NCBI GenBank assembly: GCA_022745215.1
Contig: JAIIWC010000012.1
Coordinates: forward strand, 1 to 34,524
Source: Collinsella sp.
GTDB taxonomy: Bacteria; Actinomycetota; Coriobacteriia; Coriobacteriales; Coriobacteriaceae
Direction: 5' to 3'
DNA: 34,524 nt
Position 1 is the stretch's first letter; every line of letters starts with the position of its first letter. The notes beneath the pieces are model-generated. The model saw nothing but the letters and a program-made list of their open reading frames with translations, was not told the origin of the DNA and searched no databases. Shown piece after piece: positions 1 through 7,282 of this stretch. A program made the position numbers and the translations under genes.

Positions 1-56
1 GTCTTAACAAAGCCGCCCCAAATGTAGAGCAGGTTGGTCGCGTTGAAGATTTCCAT
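1..56 (-). CDS. Amino-acid ABC transporter permease, N-terminal fragment cut by window edge
   Basis: Only the first 18 codons are in the window, reading MEIFNATNLLYIWGGFVK from the ATG at 54-56. A strong AGAGGAGG ribosome-binding site lies 8 nt upstream, inside the 3' end of the preceding permease gene. Only 3 nt separate that gene's stop from this start, so the two are translated as one operon. Polar amino-acid importers of this type often have two permeases, so I infer a second HisM/GlnP-type permease. The visible residues alone do not prove the family. Confidence 0.6.
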   Translation of the reverse strand, partial: MEIFNATNLLYIWGGFVK

Positions 57-59
57 GCG

Positions 60-806
60 CTAGGCCTCCTCTACGTTGTCGAGCCCCAGCTCGGCCAGGC
101 TCACGCCACGCGGACGCTCCTTGGAGCGGCGCTCGAGCCACTGCACCAGCATGGCGAGCGGAAAGCAGATGATAAAGTACATAAGGCAGCAGACGATGTA
201 TCCCTGCAGGTAACCGTACAGACTCACAAAGTTGTCGGAACGGTACATAAGGTCGCCGCCGGCCACAAGCGCCAGCACCGACGTGTTCTTGACCAAGTTG
301 AGCGCCTGGTTACACAGCGGCGGCAGAATGATCTTGAACGTCTGGGGCAGTACGATGTACCAGTATGCCTGCGCCCGGGTGAAGCCCTGGCTCTGGGCCG
401 CCTCCATCTGACCGCGCGGAACCGCCTCGATACCGGTGCGGATGACCTCCGAAATGTAGGCCGCGTGATACAGGCCCACGCCCAAGAAGCCCAACACGAA
501 CGGCGCGATACGCACCGGCTGGTCGGCACCGGTTATGGCCTGCAAAAACTGCGGACCGGCCATGTACATAAAGAGCACCTGTACGGGCAACGGGGTGTTC
601 TGGTAAAACTCCACGTACACGCGACTTATGGCGCGCAGCACGCGCGAGCGAGTGGTAGAGAACACACCCAGCAGCGTGCCCAGCACCAGCGACAGCAGCA
701 GACCGGCAACGACCACCTGCAGCGTCACGCCAAAGCCCTCCCAGAAGGGCCCCATGTTTTGAAATGTCGTCGACCAACGGTCGGCGTCAAATAATCCTTC
801 GAGCAT
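60..806 (-). CDS. Polar amino-acid ABC transporter permease (HisM/GlnP type)
   Basis: This is an inner-membrane permease of about 248 aa for an amino-acid importer. It has several hydrophobic segments, starting with one at about residues 25-50. The EAA loop that contacts the ATPase is visible (EAVPRGQMEAAQSQGF), followed by LPQTFKIILPP, typical of the BPD_transp_1 fold. I chose the ATG at 806, reading MLEGLFDADRW, because AAGGAAGGA lies just upstream; the longer frame from 839 has no such site. It follows the binding-protein gene by 25 nt and is followed by a second permease after 3 nt. Substrate (glutamine, glutamate or another polar amino acid) is inferred from family only. Confidence 0.9.
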   Translation of the reverse strand: MLEGLFDADRWSTTFQNMGPFWEGFGVTLQVVVAGLLLSLVLGTLLGVFSTTRSRVLRAISRVYVEFYQNTPLPVQVLFMYMAGPQFLQAITGADQPVRIAPFVLGFLGVGLYHAAYISEVIRTGIEAVPRGQMEAAQSQGFTRAQAYWYIVLPQTFKIILPPLCNQALNLVKNTSVLALVAGGDLMYRSDNFVSLYGYLQGYIVCCLMYFIICFPLAMLVQWLERRSKERPRGVSLAELGLDNVEEA

Positions 807-831
807 TTGATTCCTTCCTTGGACGATGCGT

Positions 832-1710
832 CTATACAAGACCCCAGGTCTTGACCTCTTGGTCGAGCCAGCCGTCGGCCAGGCGATCGCAAATCACCTG
901 ATTGACCACGGCCGAAAGGTCGCAGCCCTTCTTGGTCGCCACGCCGTAGCCCTGCTCGCCAAACTTGACCTCGGGCTGCAGCAGCTCAACGGTCTCGTTC
1001 ATGTAACCGGCCAGCGTGGAGCGGTCCATGGCAAAGACGTCGATATTGCCGGCGTCGAGGGAACTCTTGATGATGGGATAGCCGCTAAAGGCCCTAAACT
1101 CGGGCTTACAGCTAAAGCCGTTGTCCTTGATCATCTGCTCGATCAGGCCCTGCGTGGTGGCACCCTGGCTCACGCCAATGACCTTGCCGTCCAAGTCCTC
1201 AATCGAGGTAAAGCCCGAACGCTTCTTGACCATGAGTCCCACGTAGTCGGTACGGTACGGCGTCGAGAAATCCCAGCTCTTCTTGCGCTCGTCGGTGATG
1301 GTGTAGGTCGCCGCAACCACATCGAGCTGGCCGTTATCGATCAGCGGGCCGCGTGTCTTGGGCGTTACGTCGGTAAACTCGACAAGCTCCTGGGCACGGG
1401 CGTCTTTGTAGCTCACGCCAAAGACGGCAGCGGCGATCTGGTAGCACAAATCGACTTCCATGCCCTCAAAGCGGCCCTTGGCGGTGTCGTAATAACCGTA
1501 GCCGGGAACGTCCTTCTTAACGCCGGCATTCAGATGTCCACGCGACTTGATGGCCGCAAGCTTGGACCCCTTGTCGGAGCCCTCGCCGCTGATGGAGTTG
1601 CCGCAACCGGCAAGTGCGGCCCCCGTCAGCGCAAGCATGCCGGCGCCCGCCAGCTGCAAAAAGTGACGGCGCGACACGGCCGCCCTCGTCATATCCGTCA
1701 TGTCCATCAC
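832..1710 (-). CDS. Amino-acid ABC transporter substrate-binding lipoprotein
   Basis: The extracytoplasmic receptor of the importer, 292 aa, resembles SBP_bac_3 proteins. The N-terminus has a twin-arginine motif (S-R14-R15-H-F-L) and then a hydrophobic stretch ending in the lipobox LAGC (C36). This predicts a Tat-exported lipoprotein anchored to the membrane. The mature part has family features such as GRFEGMEVDLCYQIAAAVFG, the DVTPKTRGPLIDNGQLDVVAATYTIT region in family-typical form, and GVSQGATTQ. The frame opens at GTG 1710, but the ATG at 1707 is equally possible. It lies 5 nt after the ATPase stop codon. The ligand cannot be read from the sequence. Confidence 0.9.
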   Translation of the reverse strand: MMDMTDMTRAAVSRRHFLQLAGAGMLALTGAALAGCGNSISGEGSDKGSKLAAIKSRGHLNAGVKKDVPGYGYYDTAKGRFEGMEVDLCYQIAAAVFGVSYKDARAQELVEFTDVTPKTRGPLIDNGQLDVVAATYTITDERKKSWDFSTPYRTDYVGLMVKKRSGFTSIEDLDGKVIGVSQGATTQGLIEQMIKDNGFSCKPEFRAFSGYPIIKSSLDAGNIDVFAMDRSTLAGYMNETVELLQPEVKFGEQGYGVATKKGCDLSAVVNQVICDRLADGWLDQEVKTWGLV

Positions 1711-1715
1711 CGCGC

Positions 1716-2447
1716 CTAGTGCAGAATCTTGGACAGGAACTCGCGGCAGCGCGGGTTCTCGGGGTTATCGAAGAAGTGCTCGGGCGTACCCTCCTCCAGG
1801 ATGCGGCCGTCCTCCATAAATATGACGCGGTCGGCCACCTGGCGCGCAAAGCCCATCTCGTGCGTCACGCAGATCATGGTGATGTCCTCCTGCGCAAGCT
1901 CGATCATGACGTCCAGAACTTCCTGGACCATCTCGGGGTCGAGTGCCGAGGTCGGCTCGTCAAACAGGATGATGGGCTGCTTGGTGCACAGGGCGCGGGC
2001 GATGGCGATACGCTGCTGCTGACCGCCCGAGAGGTTCTGCGGATACTCGCCGGCCTTATGCGCCATGCCGACGCGTTTGAGCGCGGCGATGGCGATCTCG
2101 GTCGCTTCCTCCTTGCTCTTCTTTTGCAGCTTGATGGGCGCGAGCGTCAGGTTGCCGAGCACCGTCATGTTGGGATACAGGTTGAACTGCTGAAACACCA
2201 TGGAGCTATACTTGCGAGCCATCTCCAGGTGATTCTTTTTGGTGAGCGGTGTGCCGTCGATGATGACCTCGCCCGACGTGGGCTCCTCCAGATAATCGAC
2301 ACAGCGGATGAGCGTCGACTTGCCCGAGCCGGAAGGCCCGATCATTACGAGCTTCTCGCCGCGCTTGACGGTGAGATTGATATCTTTGAGCACATGCAGG
2401 TCGCCAAAGTACTTGTTGAGATGCTTGATCTCGATCATGTCTGCCAT
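1716..2447 (-). CDS. Polar amino-acid ABC transporter ATP-binding protein (GlnQ-like)
   Basis: This is the ATPase subunit of the importer, 243 aa, the usual length. Walker A is GPSGSGKST (37-45), the Q-loop is in VFQQFNLYP, the signature is LSGGQQQR, Walker B is IILFDEPTSALDPE, and the switch histidine is in CVTHEMG. The start at 2447 has GGAAGGGAC upstream. It is the first gene of the operon on this strand, followed by the binding protein and two permeases. A family resemblance to GlnQ is clear, but members transport several amino acids. Confidence 0.93.
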   Translation of the reverse strand: MADMIEIKHLNKYFGDLHVLKDINLTVKRGEKLVMIGPSGSGKSTLIRCVDYLEEPTSGEVIIDGTPLTKKNHLEMARKYSSMVFQQFNLYPNMTVLGNLTLAPIKLQKKSKEEATEIAIAALKRVGMAHKAGEYPQNLSGGQQQRIAIARALCTKQPIILFDEPTSALDPEMVQEVLDVMIELAQEDITMICVTHEMGFARQVADRVIFMEDGRILEEGTPEHFFDNPENPRCREFLSKILH

Positions 2448-2553
2448 GAATGTCCCTTCCCTGCGTTTACACGAGTTGAACTATTGTACGGAAAGAACCA
2501 CGTTTCCGCAGCCCACACTACATTCCCGTAAAGAACCCGCAACCTTCCGCCCA

Positions 2554-2620
2554 CTCATTGGGGACAGACTTAAATGAGTACCCAATGAGCGGGTACTCAT
2601 TTAAGTCTGTCCCCAATGAG
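2554..2620. repeat. Perfect 30-bp inverted repeat with 7-nt loop (GGGGACAG family)
   Basis: The arms 2554-2583 and 2591-2620 are perfectly complementary over 30 bp, with the loop AATGAGC. The arms carry CATTGGGGACAGACTT. There is no T-run on either side, so it is not a standard intrinsic terminator. It lies upstream of the amino-acid importer and 26 bp from the structured repeat at 2647. Related GGGGACAG words occur in other gaps at 4593, 4627 and 7263. Confidence 0.9.
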
Positions 2621-2646
2621 CGCTCAACCGCCCTTGTTGAGCATAA

Positions 2647-2794
2647 GTCAGCGAAAACCCGTACACGCGAGCAAGGTGACGTGAAATGAAAGGGCGCAGA
2701 CCTTATGGTCGCGCCCTTGAAATTGAACGTCAGATTGCCGTGTGTACGGGTTTGCAGCGTCGAGCCGTTATGCGGTTTGGTAAAACCGCATAAC
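2647..2794 (-). repeat. Structured intergenic element, copy A
   Basis: A 148-bp element with a sister copy at 20801-20947. Given in plus orientation: a 15-bp outer stem (AAACCCGTACACGCG with its partner ending in GTTT), an internal GCAA/TTGC helix, an invariant GG/GA internal loop, a TGACGT/ACGTCA helix and a GC-rich apical hairpin with loop TTAT. A separate 12-bp hairpin (GTTATGCGGTTT, loop GGTA) follows. The minus strand is probably the sense strand: the element then begins 3 nt after the stop codon of the YqeY gene. I see no open reading frame with a ribosome-binding site. It may be a 3'-UTR RNA element or a small non-autonomous mobile element. Confidence 0.8.
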
Positions 2795-2797
2795 AAA

Positions 2798-3241
2798 TTA
2801 CGCGAGTTTGGCTCCGACGATCTTTGCCGCGGCCGGCTTATCGAAGTTGCCGCCGGTGGCCTTGCCGAGTGCTCCCATGACCTGGCCCATCTGCTTCTTG
2901 GACGTGGCGCCCAGCTCGGCGATGACCTGCTCGATCAGAGCCTCGAGCTCCTCGCCCGAAACCTGCGCGGGCAGCAGGCTCTCCAAAATCTTGACCTGCT
3001 CGGTCAGGTTGTCGGTACGCTCCTGGTCGGTGCCGGCCTTGATGGACATCTCCAGCGTCTCGCTCGTCTGCTTGATCAGACGCTTGATCATGCTGTTGAC
3101 ATCTTCCTCGGTCACGTCGCGGCGCTCATTGACCTCGATATTCTTCACCTCGGCCTTAACCTGGCGAATGATGGACAGGCGAACCTTGTCCTTGGCCTTC
3201 ATGGCCGCGATCATTTCTTTCTGCAGCTCTTCGTTGGTCAT
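2798..3241 (-). CDS. GatB/YqeY domain-containing protein
   Basis: A 147-aa protein of the YqeY family, which resembles the tail domain of the GatB subunit of aspartyl/glutamyl-tRNA amidotransferase. Its exact role is not established. Family features include the N-terminal helical part with MKAKDKVRLSIIRQVKAEVKN and the C-terminal GATSKKQMGQVMGALGK and AAAKIVGAKL motifs. The start is the ATG at 3241, with AGAGAGG 8 nt upstream; an in-frame TTG at 3247 is too close to that site. The stop codon lies directly next to structured repeat copy A. It follows the foldase gene by 54 nt. Confidence 0.9.
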   Translation of the reverse strand: MTNEELQKEMIAAMKAKDKVRLSIIRQVKAEVKNIEVNERRDVTEEDVNSMIKRLIKQTSETLEMSIKAGTDQERTDNLTEQVKILESLLPAQVSGEELEALIEQVIAELGATSKKQMGQVMGALGKATGGNFDKPAAAKIVGAKLA

Positions 3242-3295
3242 CTGCAAATCCTCTCTAATAGCGCGGGCGGCACTCGCGCGAGCACCGCCCCATGA

Positions 3296-4516
3296 TTACT
3301 CAGTCGTCGACGAATCGTCGGCCGAACTCTTGGTGACGCCCTTCAGACTGACGTTGTATGGCACGTCTTTGGGCATGGGGTTGACGGTAATGTCGGCGTC
3401 TTTCTTGTACTGCTCCAGCCACTCGCTGTATGCAGTACTGGCCGCCTGCGTCTTCACCACGTTGGAGACGTACTTTTTGATGGCCTTGGGCACCTGGTTG
3501 ATGTCGTCAACCTGATTATCGACATGGAAGTAGTCGGTGCACTTGATGATGTGGTAGCCATAGGTCGACTCGATGACTTCGCTCACGTCGCCCTTGTTGA
3601 GCCCCTCGAGCGCCGTCTGGTAGCTGTCGACAAAGGTGGTGAGCTTATCCCAGCCCACATCGCCCTTCTTCTCCTTGGATCCGGTGTCCTCGGAGTACTG
3701 TTCAACGGCGTCCTCAAAGCTCAGCTCACCGGAGTTGATCTTGTCCAGGCACTCCTGCGCCTTGGCCTTGGCGGCAGCCTTGTCCTCGTCGGAAGCGTCG
3801 GAATCAACCTTGATCAGGATGTTCGACGAGCGACGGGCATCGTTGTAGTTGGACAGGTTCTCGTTGATGTAATCGACAATCTCGCTGTCCTTGGGCTTGC
3901 TGGTGGGCGCCACAGCATCCTTAAGCTTTTGCTGCGCCAGGCTCTCCTTGAGCGAGTCCTTGTAGGTGTCCTCGGTGTAGCCGTAGGTCTTAAGGGTCTT
4001 CTTAAAGGCCTTGGCACCGCCCGCGCTCTTGCACGCGTCCTTCCAAGCCTTCTCGACCTCCTCGTCCGACACCGTCACGCCGTTCTCCTTCTGTGCCTGT
4101 TGAAGCAGAATCTGCTGCGTGTAGGAGTCGATGAGTTGCTTGCGGTACTTCTTGGGCGTGAGGTCGTTGTCGACCAGATACTGTGCCCAGTCCTTGTCCT
4201 TGGTGTAGCCGTAGGACGTGCGCATGCTCATGATCTGCTTGGTCACGGTGTCCTCGGTGAGGTTGGTGCCGTTGATAGTGGCAGCTACACCGCCGGTAAG
4301 CTTGTAGCCCGAGGTGTCCTCGGCCTGCGACATCAGGCCGGAGCACGCCATGGCCGAGACGGAAAGTAGCATTGCCAGCACGCCGATGACCACCAGAACG
4401 ATCTTGACGGTCTTGGACACGCGGGTCTTGCGCTGCTTCTTGCGAGAGCTGGAGGCGGCGCGAGCCTGCTGCTCGGGCGTCGGCTCGGGTGCGGGGTTCT
4501 TTTTCTTATTTGCCAT
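3296..4516 (-). CDS. Membrane-anchored peptidyl-prolyl isomerase (parvulin, SurA/PrsA-like)
   Basis: A 406-aa extracytoplasmic foldase. The N-terminus is a charged cytoplasmic stretch (1-36) followed by one transmembrane helix (about 37-58) ending in SAMAC, which fits a lipobox poorly. A SurA_N-like helical region spans about 75-215. A PpiC-type rotamase domain (about 226-328) has the typical ILIKVDSDA, EQYSEDTGSKEKKGDVGW and YGYHIIKCTDYF segments. Start ATG 4516 (MANKKKN) has AAAGG upstream; the frame open to 4615 runs through repeat sequence and is not coding. Such proteins help exported proteins fold outside the membrane. Confidence 0.9.
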   Translation of the reverse strand: MANKKKNPAPEPTPEQQARAASSSRKKQRKTRVSKTVKIVLVVIGVLAMLLSVSAMACSGLMSQAEDTSGYKLTGGVAATINGTNLTEDTVTKQIMSMRTSYGYTKDKDWAQYLVDNDLTPKKYRKQLIDSYTQQILLQQAQKENGVTVSDEEVEKAWKDACKSAGGAKAFKKTLKTYGYTEDTYKDSLKESLAQQKLKDAVAPTSKPKDSEIVDYINENLSNYNDARRSSNILIKVDSDASDEDKAAAKAKAQECLDKINSGELSFEDAVEQYSEDTGSKEKKGDVGWDKLTTFVDSYQTALEGLNKGDVSEVIESTYGYHIIKCTDYFHVDNQVDDINQVPKAIKKYVSNVVKTQAASTAYSEWLEQYKKDADITVNPMPKDVPYNVSLKGVTKSSADDSSTTE

Positions 4517-4590
4517 AGTTGGCCTTTCGCATAACGAATCGAACAAACGCCATTGTGTCACAACGCAGCCCCCGCGGCACGCTTGGTGCA

Positions 4591-4700
4591 TTGGGGACAG
4601 GTTAATCTGCACCATTTTGGTGCAAAGGGGACAGGTCTGGCAGCTGGCAGTTAGGGACAGCCCCCAAGTGCCGGCACATAAGGAACGTCCCTAGGTGCCG
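4591..4700. repeat. Composite palindromic repeat cluster between foldase and EIIA genes
   Basis: Two direct copies of GGGGACAGGT (4593 and 4627) flank a TGCACC-ATTTT-GGTGCA hairpin (4608-4624). A second hairpin pairs TAGGGAC (4652-4658) with GTCCCTA (4687-4693) and encloses the palindrome GTGCCGGCAC. No T-run follows. The words match the GGGGACAG family in neighbouring gaps, and no gene is visible here. Confidence 0.75.
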
Positions 4701-4713
4701 GCTTAGCCCCACC

Positions 4714-5178
4714 TTAGAAGTGGCGGCGGATGGCGTCGACCATGCCCTGGGACGTGGTCTGGCCGAGCACGTCGGCTGCGGCATCGGCGTCCATAAAGAT
4801 GTTCATGAGCGCCTGCAGGGCCTCGACCTGGCCGCCCGGCTCGGCGATGCCCAGATTGATGACGATCTGCGCCGGCACCGGAGCGCCCATGCCAGCCATA
4901 GCGTTGAATGTCACGGGCGCGGCGGGCTTCACCACCGCGATATAGGGCTTGGCCACAAACCCCGGATCGGTATGCGGAATGGCAATGTTTGCCGCCGGCA
5001 TGGCAAGACCCGTGGGATAGGCATCCTCGCGCGTGCGAACGGCGTCGAGCCAACCGGGCGCAATATAGCCGCGCGGAGCAAGCTCGCCCTCGAGCCGCGC
5101 AAACACCTCATCCGGCGACGCACACTCCCAATCAAAAAACACCAGCTCAGGCGTAAAAAGCGCTTCGTTATCCGCCAT
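4714..5178 (-). CDS. PTS sugar transporter subunit IIA (fructose/galactitol type, PTS_EIIA_2)
   Basis: A 154-aa single-domain EIIA. The phosphorylated histidine is H69 in NIAIPHTD, preceded by EDAYPTGLAMP, typical of the galactitol/fructose (type 2) family. EIIA carries phosphate from HPr to EIIB. No EIIB, EIIC or regulator gene is nearby, so it may serve a transporter elsewhere or act in regulation, as PtsN does. The start ATG 5178 has GAGAGGTGGG upstream. Palindromic repeats flank it on both sides, which suggests it is a separate transcription unit. Confidence 0.85.
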   Translation of the reverse strand: MADNEALFTPELVFFDWECASPDEVFARLEGELAPRGYIAPGWLDAVRTREDAYPTGLAMPAANIAIPHTDPGFVAKPYIAVVKPAAPVTFNAMAGMGAPVPAQIVINLGIAEPGGQVEALQALMNIFMDADAAADVLGQTTSQGMVDAIRRHF

Positions 5179-5208
5179 GGGCCCACCTCTCTCACCTAGT
5201 CACCTGCA

Positions 5209-5240
5209 ACGTTCTTGAATGACCAGTCATTTAAGAACGT
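5209..5240. repeat. 15-bp imperfect inverted repeat upstream of EIIA gene
   Basis: ACGTTCTTGAATGAC (5209-5223) pairs with GTCATTTAAGAACGT (5226-5240) with one mismatch and a two-base centre. ACGTCCCCAATGACC follows, then a CCACCT/AGGTGG hairpin (5250-5269). There is no T-run. It resembles the ACGTCCC-bearing repeats elsewhere in the window. Confidence 0.75.
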
Positions 5241-5330
5241 CCCCAATGACCACCTAAAACAAAAGGTGGCCACTTGCGCCTTGGCGCCAATGACCACCCT
5301 GACCACTCAACTAAATTGTACTGTGCGCCG

Positions 5331-6032
5331 CTAGCCGCGGGGCGCATCAATTGCGACCTTGCCGCTCTCCAGCACGTGGACGCGGCCGTCGGCGAGCATC
5401 TGCACGACCTCGGGATACAGCACGTGCTCAATCGCGTGGATATGCTCCTCGAGCGTGTCGACGTCCCAGCCTTCCTCGACAGCCAGCGCACGCTGGGCGA
5501 TGATGGGGCCGTTGTCGTAAATCTCGTTGGCAAAGTGCACGGTCACGCCGGTCACCTTGACGCCACGCGCAAACGCATCGTCAATCGCATGGGCACCGGT
5601 AAAGCTCGGCAGCAGCGCCGGATGCAGGTTGACCACGCGATTGGGGAACGCCGCCAGCAGCGGCGTGTGCACCATGCGCATATAGCCGGCCATCACCACG
5701 TACTCGCAGCCACGTTCGAGCAGCTCATGCGCGATGATCTCGTCAGCCGCGATGGGGTCGGCATAGACATCCTTGGACAGCGTGAGCGTCTGGATGCCCG
5801 CACGCTCGGCGCGCTGTAGGCCCTTGGCCGAAGGACGGCTCGACACCACGAGCTCAATCGAGGCGTTGAGCTTGCCGGCGGCGATTAGGTCGATCAGCGC
5901 CTGCAGGTTGGTACCCGAGCCGCTGATAAGCACGCCAATCTTAAGCGGCTCGGCCGTATCGGTGCCGGTCGGACGGGTGTAGGGCACAAAGCCCAGGCCC
6001 TCGGCAGCAGCCATCTGCTCGTTAGCGCTCAT
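5331..6032 (-). CDS. purN: Phosphoribosylglycinamide formyltransferase PurN
   Basis: Transfers a formyl group from 10-formyl-THF to GAR in step 3 of purine synthesis. The catalytic residues are visible: N135 and H137 in VVNLHPALLPSF and D173 in EIYDNGPII, with the GSGTN phosphate loop at 38-42. At 233 aa it carries about 29 extra N-terminal residues before KIGVLISGSG compared with E. coli PurN. Its start ATG at 6032 overlaps the purM stop by 11 nt, so the two are translationally coupled. A later start (M7) is possible but would not remove the extension. Confidence 0.95.
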   Translation of the reverse strand: MSANEQMAAAEGLGFVPYTRPTGTDTAEPLKIGVLISGSGTNLQALIDLIAAGKLNASIELVVSSRPSAKGLQRAERAGIQTLTLSKDVYADPIAADEIIAHELLERGCEYVVMAGYMRMVHTPLLAAFPNRVVNLHPALLPSFTGAHAIDDAFARGVKVTGVTVHFANEIYDNGPIIAQRALAVEEGWDVDTLEEHIHAIEHVLYPEVVQMLADGRVHVLESGKVAIDAPRG

Positions 6033-7125
6033 CGGAGTACACGACCTTACCGGAACCCTCGACGCACTCGCCCACGCGGAACGGCTTCTCGCCCAGCGCG
6101 ACCAGTGCCTCGGTCACGGCGGCCTCGTCCTCGGGGGCGACGATCAGGCACAGGCCGACGCCCATGTTGAAGGTCTTGCATGCCTCGTTGGGCGCGAGCT
6201 CGGCCTGACGCGACACGTAAGTAATAACGGGCGGAACATCCCAGCCCATCTCGGCGCCGTTGCGGGTGACCACGGCGTCAACGTCGTCGGCGAGCGCGCG
6301 GTTGAGGTTCTCGGTAATACCGCCGCCGGTGATGTGGGCGATAGCATGCACGTTGGCGCCGCCGCGCAGCAGCTCAAGAATCGGCTTGACGTAGATGCGC
6401 GTGGGAGCCAGCAGGACGTCAGCCAGCGAAGCGCCACCGAGCTCCTCGAGCGGACGGCTCAGCTCCTCGGCCTTAGCGGCGGCCTCGGGCGTGCCCGGCT
6501 TGATGCCGTCGACGCCGATGACCTTGCGCACGAGCGAGTAGCCGTTGGAGTGCACGCCGGTGGAAGGCAGGCCCAGGATCACATCGCCCGGGCGAACGTT
6601 CGCGGGGTCGAGCATCTTGGGACGATCGACGACGCCCACGGTAAAGCCGGCGAGGTCGTAGTCGGCCGGAGCCATAACGCCCGGGTGCTCGGCCATCTCG
6701 CCGCCCACGAGCGCGCAGCCCGCGAGCTTGCAGCCGTCGGCCACGCCCTTGATGATCTTTGCCATGTGCTCGGCCTCGATGTGACCGATGGCAACGTAGT
6801 CCAGGAAGAACAGCGGCTCGGCGCCCGAAGCCAAAATGTCGTTGACGCACATAGCGACCAGGTCCTGGCCCACCGTCTCGTGACGGTCCATGATCTGGGC
6901 GAGCACGAGCTTGGTGCCCACGCCGTCGGTACCGCTGATCAGGATCGGGTCTTCCATATCCTTAAGCGCGGCAGCCGAGAATAAGCCACCAAATCCACCG
7001 ATACCGCCGATGACCTCGGGGCGGTTGGTGTCCTTGACCATCTGCTTAATCGCGTCGACGGCGCGACCGCCCTCGGCGGTATCGACGCCGGCGTCCTCGT
7101 ACGTCACATGCTTGCTGTCGCTCAT
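6022..7125 (-). CDS. purM: Phosphoribosylformylglycinamidine cyclo-ligase PurM (AIR synthetase)
   Basis: Closes the imidazole ring in step 5 of purine synthesis, using ATP and FGAM. The 367-aa protein has the PurM fold: YEDAGVDTAEGGRAVDAIK at the start, the glycine-rich GGIGGFGGLF segment, SGTDGVGTKL, CVNDILASGAEPLFFLDY and HITGGGITENLNR. The start at 7125 has GAGAGGAAGG upstream. The stop overlaps purN, while purF lies 157 nt upstream with repeat-like sequence and a possible promoter in the gap. Confidence 0.96.
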   Translation of the reverse strand: MSDSKHVTYEDAGVDTAEGGRAVDAIKQMVKDTNRPEVIGGIGGFGGLFSAAALKDMEDPILISGTDGVGTKLVLAQIMDRHETVGQDLVAMCVNDILASGAEPLFFLDYVAIGHIEAEHMAKIIKGVADGCKLAGCALVGGEMAEHPGVMAPADYDLAGFTVGVVDRPKMLDPANVRPGDVILGLPSTGVHSNGYSLVRKVIGVDGIKPGTPEAAAKAEELSRPLEELGGASLADVLLAPTRIYVKPILELLRGGANVHAIAHITGGGITENLNRALADDVDAVVTRNGAEMGWDVPPVITYVSRQAELAPNEACKTFNMGVGLCLIVAPEDEAAVTEALVALGEKPFRVGECVEGSGKVVYSDER

Positions 7126-7202
7126 CTGAGCCTTCCTCTCCCACTACCGTGGCGCCGCGCGGGCGCCAAACGGTGCTCATAATTGCGTTCATTTCGGCGT
7201 GT

Positions 7203-7230
7203 GTCATAACAGCACCCGCCGTCATATCAA
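7203..7230 (-). promoter_or_regulatory. Possible purM promoter
   Basis: On the minus strand TTGATA is separated from TATGAC by 16 bp, about 80 nt before the purM start. The boxes are only moderate matches. It lies in the purF-purM gap, so it would let purMN be transcribed separately from purF. Confidence 0.3.
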
Positions 7231-7282
7231 CAAAACAGCAGGTAAAACCTACCAAAATATACCTGTCCCCATATGGCAGGTT

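Noticed and set aside
2518..2796. Small minus-strand frame (92 aa) similar to one at 20749-21033 (94 aa)
   Set aside because: The two share GFTKP and STLQT words only because both cross the structured repeat. They lack ribosome-binding sites, and the stems vary by pairing rather than by codon.
7126..7282. Possible purine riboswitch in the purF-purM gap
   Set aside because: I could not find the three-way junction or conserved loop bases of a purine riboswitch. The gap looks like repeat-derived sequence.
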